Notes: generated by a model from the letters alone, not told the origin. A stretch of 48,250 bases of DNA from an uncultured Lachnospiraceae bacterium (GCA_958402795.1 CATXUX010000028.1:1-48250); one strand, 5' to 3'. Positions 7,697-17,353 are shown, numbered from the stretch's first letter. Numbers and translations are program-made.

Positions 7697-7726
7697 TTGC
7701 AAGAACCGACAAAGTAATGCTATAAT
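7697..7726 (+). promoter_or_regulatory. Promoter of the DUF5717 operon
   Basis: TTGCAA (7697-7702), an 18-nt spacer and TATAAT (7721-7726), the latter preceded by TGC as a partial extended -10, lie 41 bases before the TTG start of the large gene. Confidence 0.6.
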
Positions 7727-7767
7727 TTATTACAGTATGTTTTTAAGAATATAAGTAGGTGACGATT

Positions 7768-10700
7768 TTGAAGAATAAAATTAAGCGTCTTTCAAAAGGG
7801 GATTTTCAGGTTCCGCAGCCGGATATTATTTTTCCGGAGACACGGATTATTATGCGGGTAGGAGAAGGAGAGATATATAAGGGAAGTTTTTCCCTGCAGA
7901 ATCAGGGAAAGGGGACGATCCGCGGACTCGTGTACCCTTCTTCTTACCGTGTGCATTGTGAAGAGACTGGGTTTGACGGGAATCCGGTGAATATCTCCTA
8001 TACATATGACGGAACAGGTCTGATCCCGGGACATGTGGAAAAGGGGAAGTTTACGATCGTCTGCAACGGCGGAGAATTTGATATTGCATTTACGGCGATC
8101 ATTGAAAAACCATTCGTGATGACAAGATATGGGAAGATCCAGAGTCTTGAGGATTTCAAGAAGCTGACATTCCACGATCCGGCGGAAGCGGAAAAGTTGT
8201 TCCGGTCACGGGATTTTTATGAGATCTTAAAATATGAAGACAAGCGGATTCAGTCGCTTTATGATAATATGCGGAAGTGGGAACTGGATCAGCACGCGCT
8301 GGAGGAATTCCTTGTCGGCTGCAAGCAGAAAGAGAAGATTTTTCTGATGCTGGAGGAGGAAAGCCGCGCGTTCACTTCGCTGACAGAGGACCGGAAGGAG
8401 ATTTTTACGATCCGGAAGAATACGTGGGGATATCTGGAGATCGATGTGCGGACAGAAGGCGATTTCCTGCATGTCGAGCATATGAAGATCACGACAGAGG
8501 AATTTATCGGCAATTCCTGCAGGCTGGAGTATTTTATCAGTGAAGAGCGCCTGCACAGAGGAAGCAACTTCGGACGGATTATTTTGGAGACGCCTTATGA
8601 GACGCTGACGTATGAGGTGATTGTCGAGAAAGATGTCTGCCGTGAGGAGGACCGCCGTGTCAAGAATCTGGAATGCGCGGGAATTCTGAAAGGCTATCTC
8701 CAGTGCGAGGCAGGAAAGAAGGAGATCGGTGAATGGACGGAGGAAGCGGTCCGCAAGGTGGAGCATCTCCGCAAGATCGATGAGACGAATGAATGGTATC
8801 TGCTGCTCCATGCACATATCTGCCTGATCGGAAAGCGGACGGCGGAGGCGAAGATCCTGCTGGAGTCCTACAACTATAACCGGTTTGCGATCGGAAAGAA
8901 CGCAGAACTCAGTGCGTATTACCTGTATCTGACGACACTTCTGAATAATGACACGATCGGCCAGAGACGAGTATCAGAGGAACTGGCCCGTTCCTATATG
9001 AAGCATCCGGAGAGCTGGAAGATCCTCTGTATGCTGATCAATGTGGATCCGGAGTATAAGATCCTCTCAGAGCGGCTGCGGATCATGGAGAATTTGTTCT
9101 ATGAAGAGAAGACGAACAGCCTGATTTTTTATCTGGAGGCGTTCCGCTGCTATAAAGAGAAGAGTACGTCGCTGAAAAAGCTGGGGACGTTTGAGGTGCG
9201 TGTGCTTCTGTTTGCCGTGAAGCATGGACTGATGACAAAGGAACTGGCGCTGTATACTGCAAATCTCGCAAGCCAGCTTAAGAAATATGACCGCCATCTG
9301 TACCGGGTGCTTTCGCTCTGTTATAAAGAGTATCCGGAAGGGATGATCCTGACGGCGATCTGTACGCTCCTGATCAAAGGAAACTGTATAGGACCGGAGT
9401 ATTTTGTCTGGTACGAGAGAGCTGTCGCGTCTGAGCTTAAAATTGCACAGCTTTATGAATATTATATGGCGTCGCTGAACGAAAAGACATTCCGCAAAGC
9501 ACTGCCCCGTTCGATCTATCTGTATTTTATGCACGGAAATACGCTGGATTACCGCAAATGTGCGTTTTTATATGCGAATCTGATCACGTATGAAGACGAT
9601 TCCAGCGAGATTTATGCACATTACCGGGATGAGATGGAAGCATTTGCATGGAACCAGCTCGACCGCAGGCATATCAACGAACACCTGCGGATCATCTACA
9701 AGCGGTTCGTGTCGGAAAGTCTTCTGGATAAAGAACGCGTGAAGGCACTCTATGACGTATGCCATGCTTACGAAATTACGACAAAGGTTCCGAATATGAA
9801 GTCTATCTATGTGATTTCAGAGGACGGGAGTATCTCGCAGTGTGTGCCGTATACGGAGCAGGGAGCGCAGGTATTTTTATACGCCAAGACGGACCGGCTT
9901 GTGTGGGAAGCGAAGGACGGACGTCACTATACGGATTCCATCCCCTATGAGAGCAAGCGTTTGTTCTATGAACTGCGCTACATGGATGTCTGCAAGAGAT
10001 ATATCAACAGTCTCCGGCTGAACCGGCAGGAGGAAGAAACAGAGGAGCTGACGCTGGAAGCTGTGGAAGCGAATGGCCTGGAGCGTTATGAGTCCAGTGA
10101 GATGATGGCGCTTTGCAGCAAGACGATCCGGGAGACGAACTATGAATCCAATGATTTCCTGACGTACATCTGCTTTGAACTGTTCCAGAAAGGGCAGTAC
10201 GACAAGGTGATTCTGACCTATCTTGCGAATTATTACTGCGGTGCGACGATCGAGATGAAGCAGCTCTGGCGGGAGGCGAAGGAATACGAAGTACACACCT
10301 ATAAGCTGGGAGAGCGGATCCTGACACAGATGCTCTATTCGGAATCTGTGTTCGGCGAGGCGGCCATTTTTGAAGATTACTATGCAGAAGGGGCGTATTT
10401 CCGCCTGCAGCAGGCTTATCTGGCGTATATATCAAGGGAATATGTGGTGGAGAACCGGAAGATCGGAAAGAGCGTGATCGATATTATCTGCCGGGAATAT
10501 GAAAAGGGCGAAGAAACCATTGATATCTGTAAAATTGCAGTACTCAAATATTATTCCAGACGGGAATACGATTCTTCCCTGCGCAGGACATTGAAGAAAT
10601 TTATGCAGGATCTCTGCTGCAAGCAGATTTATTTCCCGTTCTTTCTTTCCTATGAGAAAGAGTGGCTGATCGAGCTGCAGCTCTGGGACAAGACACTGAT

Positions 10701-11058
10701 CGAGTACAAGGGACAGAAGGGCAGCCGGGTGATTCTGTATTACCAGCTCCAGAAGGAAGACGGCGGGGAAGAAGATTATTCCACGGAAGTGCTTTCCCCG
10801 ATGTACGAGAATATTTATGTGAAGAAGTTTGTGCTTTTTGCAAATGAGAAGCTGAAATATTATTTCAAGGAAAATATAGACGGCAATTCTTATTGCAGCG
10901 AGAAAGCATGCTGTGTGAAAAATGTGGAATCGGGAGAAAACGGACGTTATGGGCGGCTGAACGATATCCTGCTTTCCCAGGGAACGGTACAGGAAGAAAA
11001 AATGAGGGCGTATGCGCAGGAAGATATGGTTGCCGCGCATATGTTTGAAATAGGATGA
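7768..11058 (+). CDS. DUF5717-type giant protein: beta-sandwich domains plus helical repeats
   Basis: 1096 residues. I place the start at TTG 7768 because AGGTGA (7757-7762) lies 5 bases before it; GTG 7759 in the same frame would put that sequence on the codon itself. There is no signal peptide or clear membrane segment, so it is probably cytoplasmic. Residues of about 15-115 form an Ig-like beta-sandwich ending in NGGEFDIAFTAIIEKP, and about 210-295 form a second (GYLEIDVRTEGDFLHV to TPYETLTYEVIVEKD). From 300 on it is mostly helical-repeat sequence rich in Leu, Tyr and Glu, with a further beta region near 690-740. I match it to DUF5717 from memory of Lachnospiraceae genomes. No function is known. 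The downstream Hsp70-like gene begins almost at its stop. Confidence 0.7.
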   Translation: MKNKIKRLSKGDFQVPQPDIIFPETRIIMRVGEGEIYKGSFSLQNQGKGTIRGLVYPSSYRVHCEETGFDGNPVNISYTYDGTGLIPGHVEKGKFTIVCNGGEFDIAFTAIIEKPFVMTRYGKIQSLEDFKKLTFHDPAEAEKLFRSRDFYEILKYEDKRIQSLYDNMRKWELDQHALEEFLVGCKQKEKIFLMLEEESRAFTSLTEDRKEIFTIRKNTWGYLEIDVRTEGDFLHVEHMKITTEEFIGNSCRLEYFISEERLHRGSNFGRIILETPYETLTYEVIVEKDVCREEDRRVKNLECAGILKGYLQCEAGKKEIGEWTEEAVRKVEHLRKIDETNEWYLLLHAHICLIGKRTAEAKILLESYNYNRFAIGKNAELSAYYLYLTTLLNNDTIGQRRVSEELARSYMKHPESWKILCMLINVDPEYKILSERLRIMENLFYEEKTNSLIFYLEAFRCYKEKSTSLKKLGTFEVRVLLFAVKHGLMTKELALYTANLASQLKKYDRHLYRVLSLCYKEYPEGMILTAICTLLIKGNCIGPEYFVWYERAVASELKIAQLYEYYMASLNEKTFRKALPRSIYLYFMHGNTLDYRKCAFLYANLITYEDDSSEIYAHYRDEMEAFAWNQLDRRHINEHLRIIYKRFVSESLLDKERVKALYDVCHAYEITTKVPNMKSIYVISEDGSISQCVPYTEQGAQVFLYAKTDRLVWEAKDGRHYTDSIPYESKRLFYELRYMDVCKRYINSLRLNRQEEETEELTLEAVEANGLERYESSEMMALCSKTIRETNYESNDFLTYICFELFQKGQYDKVILTYLANYYCGATIEMKQLWREAKEYEVHTYKLGERILTQMLYSESVFGEAAIFEDYYAEGAYFRLQQAYLAYISREYVVENRKIGKSVIDIICREYEKGEETIDICKIAVLKYYSRREYDSSLRRTLKKFMQDLCCKQIYFPFFLSYEKEWLIELQLWDKTLIEYKGQKGSRVILYYQLQKEDGGEEDYSTEVLSPMYENIYVKKFVLFANEKLKYYFKENIDGNSYCSEKACCVKNVESGENGRYGRLNDILLSQGTVQEEKMRAYAQEDMVAAHMFEIG

Positions 11059-11084
11059 CGAATGTGAAGGAGGCTTATCCGGAC

Positions 11085-12365
11085 ATGGGACAGGGTACGA
11101 TAATCGGCTATGAGATCAATGAAAAAAACTGTCAGATCAGTTATTTTGATGAGGCACAGTCTGAACCGGTCACGTTAGAGTCAGAGGAAGATAATTTTCA
11201 GATTCCTTTGATCATCGGCAGGCTGCGCGACACTTGGGCGTATGGAAAAGAGGCAAAACGGCTTTTAACCATCAAAGAGGGCATTACGGTTTCCAGACTT
11301 CTGGAGAGAAGCCTTGCAGACGAAAAAGTGGATGTGGGCGACGAGACCTATGATGCGGTCTGGCTGTTGTCAAAGTTTGTACAGATGTCGCTGCAGTCGT
11401 TCCCGGAGATCGACGGGATCGTGTTCAGCGTCCCGGAATTAACAGAAGAACTGGCGAAGCTGCTTCGCAGGATCGCCGGAGAGCTGAAGATTGACAAGCG
11501 GCGCGTATTTATTCAGGATTACAAAGAGAGCTTCTGCAATTATCTGTTCTACCAGCCGAAGGAACTCTGGCAGTATGAGGCGGCTCTGTTCAGCTGCGAC
11601 AGGAACGAGATGAAAGCGTACATGCTCCGGAGACTGAAACCCGGATTTGGCGGGAAAACGACCTTTGTGACAGTAGATGAGGTGGCGAGCGCGCATATGA
11701 AGGAACTGGCGGCGGTCTATCCTGTATTGAATGAAGATAAAGCAAGGGAGGCGGATACCCGGTTCTGCAAGTTTATTGAAGGCGTATTTGATAAACGGAT
11801 CGTGTCTTCGGTATTTTTGACCGGAGAGGGGTTCGAGAATAACTGGTATCCGCGCGCACTCCGGATTTTGTGTAACGGGAGACGTGCATTTATCGGGAAC
11901 AATCTTTACAGCAAGGGTGCGTGCTACACGGCTTTTCGGAAACTGTACATGCACATTGAAGATCCGGTTTATCTGTCTGAGGGCAAGCTGACCGATCAGA
12001 TTACGATCAACATGCGTGTGAACGGACAGGAGATGTGGTATCCGATCGTGTCGTGGGGCGCCCAGTGGTATGAATCTGACAACCAGTGGGAAGTCCTGCT
12101 GGAAGACGTGCAGGATATTGAGCTGCATATCGACTCGCTGGTACAGGGGACGATGCGCACAGAGGTGATCCCGATGAAGCATTTCCCGGAACGCTCCGAA
12201 TATTCGATGCGCCTGATGATCGAGACTTCGTTTCTGGACGAAAAAACCTGCAAGGTGTCAGTAAAGGACGTGGGATTTGGTGAATTTTTCGCATCCACAG
12301 ACTTTTATGAAGAGAAGATTATACATTTAGGAGGCAACGATGGGAAGTTTAGTTCTTTGTCATGA
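11085..12365 (+). CDS. DUF5716-type degenerate Hsp70/actin-fold protein
   Basis: 426 residues from ATG 11085, chosen because AAGGAGG (11067-11073) lies upstream; ATG 11055, overlapping the previous stop, is the alternative. Parts align by eye with the Hsp70 nucleotide-binding domain: GTIIGYEINEKNCQISYFD at the phosphate-1 position, WAYGKEAKRL like the VGxxAK segment, GIVFSVPELTEELAKLLRRI followed by RVFIQDYKESF where Hsp70 has its VPAYF...NEPTAA stretch, and SVFLTGEGF where it has VGG. The catalytic GTTNS and DLGGGT glycine loops are missing, so ATP hydrolysis is doubtful. The last 110 residues look like a beta domain. I assign DUF5716 from family memory and gene order. It is the middle gene of a tightly coupled three-gene operon. 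Confidence 0.65.
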   Translation: MGQGTIIGYEINEKNCQISYFDEAQSEPVTLESEEDNFQIPLIIGRLRDTWAYGKEAKRLLTIKEGITVSRLLERSLADEKVDVGDETYDAVWLLSKFVQMSLQSFPEIDGIVFSVPELTEELAKLLRRIAGELKIDKRRVFIQDYKESFCNYLFYQPKELWQYEAALFSCDRNEMKAYMLRRLKPGFGGKTTFVTVDEVASAHMKELAAVYPVLNEDKAREADTRFCKFIEGVFDKRIVSSVFLTGEGFENNWYPRALRILCNGRRAFIGNNLYSKGACYTAFRKLYMHIEDPVYLSEGKLTDQITINMRVNGQEMWYPIVSWGAQWYESDNQWEVLLEDVQDIELHIDSLVQGTMRTEVIPMKHFPERSEYSMRLMIETSFLDEKTCKVSVKDVGFGEFFASTDFYEEKIIHLGGNDGKFSSLS

Positions 12366-13107
12366 CCGGCATGCGGTACGGCCTTATGAGATTACAAGGA
12401 TCCATTGCAAGATTTTCACGATCGAGGAACTGTGTTATTATTTGTGTAATAATCTTTATCTGATCGATTATACGATCATGAATGAAGCGCTGTGCACATG
12501 GCTGGATGAGGAACTGGGGATGACGGATCTTGCAGAACAGCTCCGTGATGTGTTACGGATGCGCGGAACGGTGGAAAAGTTTGTACTTACGATCCTGAAA
12601 TACTCCCGGATCTACAGAGAACCGCAGATGATCCGGATCCAGAACGTACTGGAACGTCTGAAAAACCAGAAGGATATTGAACGTCAGAAATATAAGGGCG
12701 ACAACCTGCTGGAAAGCGGTGAGATCGAGGAGGCTGTACTCGTGTACCAGTCGATCCTCAACGGAGAAAAAGACGAAAGTGTAGATGACAAGTTTTACGG
12801 AAGAATTTACGCGGGACTGGGCGCTGCATACGGGAAGATGTTTCTGTATCAGGAGTCGGCAAAGATGTATGACCGGGCGTACCAGATCTGCGAGGACAAG
12901 AAACTGCTCAAACCATATCTGTATGCGTCTTATAAATATATGTCGATGGAGGAGTACCACATTCTCCTGACGAAGCATGAAGATTATGTGGAGATCAACG
13001 CCCAGATGCGGCGGGAGATTGATGAGATCCGGGGGAACCAGCAGCCGGAGCCGAACGGGGAACTTCTGGATAAGTGGAAACATCAGTACCGCAGAAGCCA
13101 CGTATAA
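12340..13107 (+). CDS. TPR-like helical-repeat protein, third gene of the DUF5716/5717 operon
   Basis: 255 residues; ATG 12340 follows TTAGGAGG and overlaps the Hsp70-like gene by 26 bases. The first 125 residues are an unrecognised helical domain (YEITRIHCKIFTIEELCYYL). Residues of about 130-200 show tetratricopeptide-like repeats (KYKGDNLLESGEIEEAVLVY and AGLGAAYGKMFLYQESAKMY), and the tail is basic and Gln/Arg rich. TPR domains mediate protein contacts and often pair with Hsp70-type proteins, which fits the neighbour. No specific function can be given. The operon ends here, since purF has its own promoter 8 bases after the stop. Confidence 0.7.
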   Translation: MGSLVLCHDRHAVRPYEITRIHCKIFTIEELCYYLCNNLYLIDYTIMNEALCTWLDEELGMTDLAEQLRDVLRMRGTVEKFVLTILKYSRIYREPQMIRIQNVLERLKNQKDIERQKYKGDNLLESGEIEEAVLVYQSILNGEKDESVDDKFYGRIYAGLGAAYGKMFLYQESAKMYDRAYQICEDKKLLKPYLYASYKYMSMEEYHILLTKHEDYVEINAQMRREIDEIRGNQQPEPNGELLDKWKHQYRRSHV

Positions 13108-13115
13108 GTTAAACG

Positions 13116-13144
13116 TTGATTTTTGGAATATATTGTATTATAAT
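13116..13144 (+). promoter_or_regulatory. Promoter of purF-purB
   Basis: TTGATT (13116-13121), a 17-nt spacer and TATAAT (13139-13144) lie 42 bases before purF. The leader is too short for a guanine riboswitch. Confidence 0.65.
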
Positions 13145-13186
13145 CATCGTGCAAAAGATGAATACAATACTGAAGGAGCTTCTTGC

Positions 13187-14614
13187 ATGAGTGAATTTGA
13201 AAAAGTGACAACCGGACTGGGGGAAGAGTGCGGCGTTTTCGGCGCATACGATCTGGACGGCGGCGATATTGCACCGTCGGTCTATTATGGATTGTTTGCC
13301 CTGCAGCACCGGGGACAGGAGAGCTGCGGTATCGCAGTGACAGATACAAAGGGACAACGAAGAGTGCTGTCAAAGAAAGGTCTCGGCCTTGTGAACGAGG
13401 TCTTTGACAGAGACAGCCTGCAGAAGTTAAAAGGCAATCTCGGAGTCGGACATGTCCGGTATTCTACGGCAGGGGCGACACGCGTGGAGAACGCACAGCC
13501 GCTTGTGATCAATTATGTAAAAGGGACGCTTGCGATCGCCCATAACGGAAATCTGGTCAATGCAGTGGAACTGAGAAAAGAGCTGGAATATACCGGGGCA
13601 ATCTTCCAGACAACGATTGACTCCGAAGTGATTGCCTACCATATCGCAAGGGAACGGCTCAAGACGAAGAATGCCGAACAGGCGGTCAAGAACGCGATGA
13701 AGAAGATTAAGGGAGCGTATGCACTGGTCGTCAGCAGTCCGAGAAAACTGATCGGAGCAAGGGATCCGTTCGGGTTCAAGCCGCTTTGTATCGGGAAACG
13801 AGACCATACATACTTTCTTGCTTCTGAAAACTGTGCGCTTGCCGCGATCGGGGCAGAGTTTATCCGTGATGTGAAGCCGGGCGAGATCGTGAGCATTACG
13901 AAGGACGGCATCTCGTCAGACATGAGTATGGCGGTCGATGCGCAAAAGCAGGCAAGATGTATCTTTGAATATATCTATTTCGCACGGATGGACAGCACGA
14001 TCGACGGTGTCAATGTATATCATGCGCGGATCGCTGCGGGCAAGGCGCTGGCAGAATCTTATCCGGTGGAGGCAGACCTGGTGGTCGGAGTGCCGGATTC
14101 CGGTCTGGTGGCTGCCAAAGGATATTCAGAACAGTCCGGGATTCCCTACGGCATGGCGTTTCATAAAAACAGTTATGTAGGAAGGACATTTATCAAGCCA
14201 ACCCAGAGCGAACGGGAATCCAGTGTAAAGATTAAACTCAACGTCATTGAAGAGGTTGTAAAAGGAAAGCGGATCGTGATGGTGGATGATTCGATCGTGC
14301 GTGGAACCACTTCTGCGAATATCATCAAGATGCTGAAAAAAGCGGGCGCTCTTGAGGTTCATGTCCGTATCAGTTCGCCGCCTTTTTTGCATCCCTGCTA
14401 TTTTGGGACGGACGTCCCGTCAGATGACCAGTTGATCGCCTGTACTCATACGACCGAACAGATCCGTGAGATGATTGGCGCTGATTCACTGGGATATATG
14501 GAAGTGGACAAGCTCAAAAACATGGTAGGCGATCTGTCATACTGCGATGCCTGCTTTACCGGCAATTATCCGATGGAAGTGCCGGAAGAAGATATAAGTT
14601 TAGCATTCGAATAA
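13187..14614 (+). CDS. purF: Amidophosphoribosyltransferase
   Basis: 475 residues from ATG 13187, placed by GAAGGAG upstream; the frame is open further 5' but only through the preceding gene. PurF makes phosphoribosylamine from PRPP and glutamine, the first committed step of purine synthesis. A short propeptide of about 14 residues precedes ECGVFG, so Cys15 should become the N-terminal nucleophile of the glutaminase domain. The PRPP-binding loop is IVMVDDSIVRGTTS. Cys-rich segments near the C-terminus (HPCYFG, QLIACTH, YCDACF) indicate the B. subtilis-type enzyme with a structural 4Fe-4S cluster. purB follows after 23 bases. Confidence 0.97.
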   Translation: MSEFEKVTTGLGEECGVFGAYDLDGGDIAPSVYYGLFALQHRGQESCGIAVTDTKGQRRVLSKKGLGLVNEVFDRDSLQKLKGNLGVGHVRYSTAGATRVENAQPLVINYVKGTLAIAHNGNLVNAVELRKELEYTGAIFQTTIDSEVIAYHIARERLKTKNAEQAVKNAMKKIKGAYALVVSSPRKLIGARDPFGFKPLCIGKRDHTYFLASENCALAAIGAEFIRDVKPGEIVSITKDGISSDMSMAVDAQKQARCIFEYIYFARMDSTIDGVNVYHARIAAGKALAESYPVEADLVVGVPDSGLVAAKGYSEQSGIPYGMAFHKNSYVGRTFIKPTQSERESSVKIKLNVIEEVVKGKRIVMVDDSIVRGTTSANIIKMLKKAGALEVHVRISSPPFLHPCYFGTDVPSDDQLIACTHTTEQIREMIGADSLGYMEVDKLKNMVGDLSYCDACFTGNYPMEVPEEDISLAFE

Positions 14615-14637
14615 ACATAAAGAAAGGGGATATGGAG

Positions 14638-16071
14638 ATGAGTACAGACCGATATACCAGTCCGTTGTCTGAGCGTTATGCGAGCGAAGAGATGCAGTAT
14701 ATTTTTTCACAGGACAAGAAGTTCCGTACATGGCGGAGACTGTGGATTGCTCTTGCCCAGACAGAACAGGAATTAGGACTTGACATTACCGATGAACAGA
14801 TCGAGGAAATGAAGGCACATGCAGATGACATTAACTATGATGTGGCAAAAAAACGGGAGAAAGAAGTACGTCACGATGTGATGTCCCACGTTTATGCTTA
14901 CGGTGTTCAGTGCCCGAAGGCAAAGGGAATCATTCATCTCGGAGCGACATCGTGTTATGTGGGAGATAATACCGATATCATCATTATGGCGGACGCGCTG
15001 AAACTGGTGCGGAAAAAGCTGATCAGCGTGATCGCGGAACTGGCAGATTTCGCGGAGAAATATAAAGATCTGCCTACGCTGGCGTTCACACATTTCCAGC
15101 CGGCACAGCCGACTACGGTAGGGAAGCGTGCGACGTTGTGGCTGCAGGAATTTGAAATGGATCTGGAGGATCTGGATTATGTGCTCGGCAGTCTGAAGCT
15201 GCTCGGTTCAAAGGGAACGACCGGTACGCAGGCGAGCTTTCTGGAACTGTTTGACGGAGACCAGAAGAAGGTAGACCAGATAGACCCGAAGATCGCCGAA
15301 AAGATGGGATTTGACGCATGCTATCCGGTATCCGGCCAGACCTATTCCCGCAAGGTGGATACACGGGTTCTGAATGTGCTGGCAGGAATTGCGGCGAGTG
15401 CGCATAAGTTTTCCAACGACATTCGTCTGCTGCAGCATTTGAAAGAGGTCGAGGAACCGTTTGAGAAGAATCAGATCGGATCTTCTGCGATGGCATACAA
15501 GAGAAATCCGATGCGCAGTGAGCGGATCGCGTCGCTGTCCCGCTATGTGATGGCGGATGCGCTGAATCCGGCAATTACTTCCTCCTGCCAGTGGTTTGAA
15601 CGGACGCTGGATGATTCGGCAAACAAGCGGATCAGCGTACCGGAAGGATTTTTGGCAGTGGATGGAATCCTCAACCTCTGCCTGAACGTGGTGGACGGAC
15701 TTGTCGTACACCCGAAAGTGATCGAAAAACGCCTGATGTCAGAGCTGCCGTTCATGGCGACGGAAAATATCCTGATGGATGCGGTAAAGGCAGGCGGAGA
15801 CCGTCAGGAATTACATGAGAGAATCCGGGAATTGTCCATGGAAGCCGCATACAATGTAAAAGAAAAGGGCGAGGACAATAATCTGCTGGAACTGATCGCG
15901 GCAGATCCGGCGTTCAATCTGGAACTGGAAGACCTGCAAAAAACAATGGAACCGTCCCGTTATGTCGGATGTGCGCCAAAGCAGGTAGAAACTTATTTAA
16001 ACGATGTGATTCGTCCTCTGTTAGAGAAGAATCAGGATGCGCTTGGCATGAAGGCGGAAATCAGTGTATAA
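14638..16071 (+). CDS. purB: Adenylosuccinate lyase
   Basis: 477 residues; ATG 14638 is preferred over ATG 14632 because AAAGGGG lies 8 bases before it. PurB cleaves SAICAR and adenylosuccinate to fumarate plus AICAR or AMP. The start STDRYTSPLSERYASEEMQY and the fumarase-superfamily signature SSAMAYKRNPMRSE (around residue 280), which holds the catalytic Ser loop, are both clear. His-containing TSCY and THFQPAQPTT segments match the active site of the longer clostridial/eukaryal-type PurB. It is cotranscribed with purF and ends at a terminator (16119-16142). Confidence 0.96.
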   Translation: MSTDRYTSPLSERYASEEMQYIFSQDKKFRTWRRLWIALAQTEQELGLDITDEQIEEMKAHADDINYDVAKKREKEVRHDVMSHVYAYGVQCPKAKGIIHLGATSCYVGDNTDIIIMADALKLVRKKLISVIAELADFAEKYKDLPTLAFTHFQPAQPTTVGKRATLWLQEFEMDLEDLDYVLGSLKLLGSKGTTGTQASFLELFDGDQKKVDQIDPKIAEKMGFDACYPVSGQTYSRKVDTRVLNVLAGIAASAHKFSNDIRLLQHLKEVEEPFEKNQIGSSAMAYKRNPMRSERIASLSRYVMADALNPAITSSCQWFERTLDDSANKRISVPEGFLAVDGILNLCLNVVDGLVVHPKVIEKRLMSELPFMATENILMDAVKAGGDRQELHERIRELSMEAAYNVKEKGEDNNLLELIAADPAFNLELEDLQKTMEPSRYVGCAPKQVETYLNDVIRPLLEKNQDALGMKAEISV

Positions 16072-16118
16072 CGTGTCGTCAAATAGTTTCATTTACGAAA
16101 AATGCAAAGGGGTGTAGC

Positions 16119-16142
16119 AAGAGATTGCCGCATCTCTTTTTC
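16119..16142 (+). terminator. Intrinsic terminator after purB
   Basis: A 7-bp stem AAGAGAT (16119-16125) with ATCTCTT (16132-16138), loop TGCCGC, runs into TTTTTC. Confidence 0.75.
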
Positions 16143-16197
16143 TTCTGTAAAATTCTTTTGTTTCATGTGGAGAGTGGTGTTTTCGGAGGAAAGAGAT

Positions 16198-17253
16198 ATG
16201 GAAGAGTGTTTAGAACTGAATGGAACTGGAATAATGAGTAAAGCGGCCGCCAGACAACTGCTGGCAGGCGCGATGATCCTGCTTCTGGTGATCTGTGTGT
16301 TGTCATATGGCTGCATGGACCATTACAGCGGCGGGAACGGAAAGGGTGAGATCCTCTCCGGAGAATCAAAATCGGAAAGTGTAATACCGGGTGCAGAGAC
16401 GGTGGACATGGCAGTTACAGATGCAGCCGCCATCATTAAAGAGGCGGCGTATGAGATTCCGGAAAATTTGGTTACCCTTGACGCAGCGGCGAATCTGGCA
16501 GAAGCGGAGCCGGAAACGGCGGCGCCGGAGAGCGCAGGTACAGAACTGTATGTTCCGGCGGCGGGGAATGTTCTGCCGGAGATGACAGTGGAAAATGTGA
16601 CCGGAATCCGTGAGGAAGTGCCGGTGAACAGCGGAAAAGCCGACATAGAAACATCCGGCGCGGATGGAATTGACAGGACAGCGGAAGTATCTGTGGCGGA
16701 AGCATCTGCGGCAGACGGGAGATATACGGAGACGGAAACGACGGTGCTGCCGGAATACGAAGAGACTGCGGCATTTTCCGCGTTCCGGATAGACCAAGAC
16801 GGGATGCTTTGTGGATTTGCACCGGAATATGCGGAGATTGCAGACGGCGTACTGTCTCTTCCGTCTGAAGGATGCAGAGGAATCCGCAGAGGGGTGTTCC
16901 TCGGCGTGGGTGCGGGTATCACGGAAATCAGGATCCCTGCAAATATCATCTGCATAGAGGAAGGCGCACTGATGGGACTGGATGATCTGCTGTATATTTC
17001 TGTGGATGAAGGAAATCCTGCATATGCTACACAAGATGGCGTCTTATATGACAGCAGTGTTTCCATTCTTCTTGCATTTCCAAACGGAAGAACCGGCGGA
17101 TATCTTGTACCGGGAAGCGTGGTACGCGTTGCGGATGACGCATTTTATCATACATCCGTAGAGATACTGGACATGAGAGGCTGTATGGAACTGGATCCGG
17201 AGACTGTGAAAATAGACGGAGTACGGGTTTTGCTGCCGCAAAGCGCCGAATGA
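16198..17253 (+). CDS. Membrane-anchored protein with BspA-type leucine-rich repeats
   Basis: 351 residues from ATG 16198, placed by GGAGG 8 bases upstream. One membrane segment (about residues 18-36, AGAMILLLVICVLSYGC) is followed by a long low-complexity Glu/Ala/Thr/Pro linker (about 45-205). The C-terminal 140 residues form BspA/LRR_5 repeats (GITEIRIPANIICIEEGAL, then LYISVDEGNPAYATQDGVLY and VVRVADDAFYHTSVEILDM). Such proteins sit on the cell surface in gut Firmicutes; the ligand is unknown. There is no cell-wall LPxTG motif. It lies alone between the purB terminator and the gltX promoter. Confidence 0.75.
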   Translation: MEECLELNGTGIMSKAAARQLLAGAMILLLVICVLSYGCMDHYSGGNGKGEILSGESKSESVIPGAETVDMAVTDAAAIIKEAAYEIPENLVTLDAAANLAEAEPETAAPESAGTELYVPAAGNVLPEMTVENVTGIREEVPVNSGKADIETSGADGIDRTAEVSVAEASAADGRYTETETTVLPEYEETAAFSAFRIDQDGMLCGFAPEYAEIADGVLSLPSEGCRGIRRGVFLGVGAGITEIRIPANIICIEEGALMGLDDLLYISVDEGNPAYATQDGVLYDSSVSILLAFPNGRTGGYLVPGSVVRVADDAFYHTSVEILDMRGCMELDPETVKIDGVRVLLPQSAE

Positions 17254-17286
17254 CCCTGGTCCTGATCCTGACCGGTTATAATCTGC

Positions 17287-17315
17287 TTGCACATTTTTCT
17301 CTTGTGTTTTATAAT
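17287..17315 (+). promoter_or_regulatory. Promoter of gltX
   Basis: TTGCAC (17287-17292), a 17-nt spacer and TATAAT (17310-17315) lie 38 bases before the gltX start. The leader is far too short for a T-box. Confidence 0.65.
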
Positions 17316-17353
17316 AGGACGGAATAAAAAGCAGGAACAGGAGAATCATAGAG

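Noticed and set aside
12977..13186. N-terminal extension of purF upstream of 13187
   Set aside because: The extra residues overlap the TPR-like gene and the purF promoter, while ATG 13187 has a good ribosome binding site and fits the PurF propeptide length.
13145..13186. Purine riboswitch before purF
   Set aside because: Only about 40 bases separate the -10 box and the start codon, too short for the aptamer, and no conserved loops are seen.
16102..16197. Longer start for the LRR protein
   Set aside because: It would run through the purB terminator; ATG 16198 has GGAGG at the right distance.
17316..17353. T-box leader before gltX
   Set aside because: The leader is under 40 bases and has no T-box sequence.
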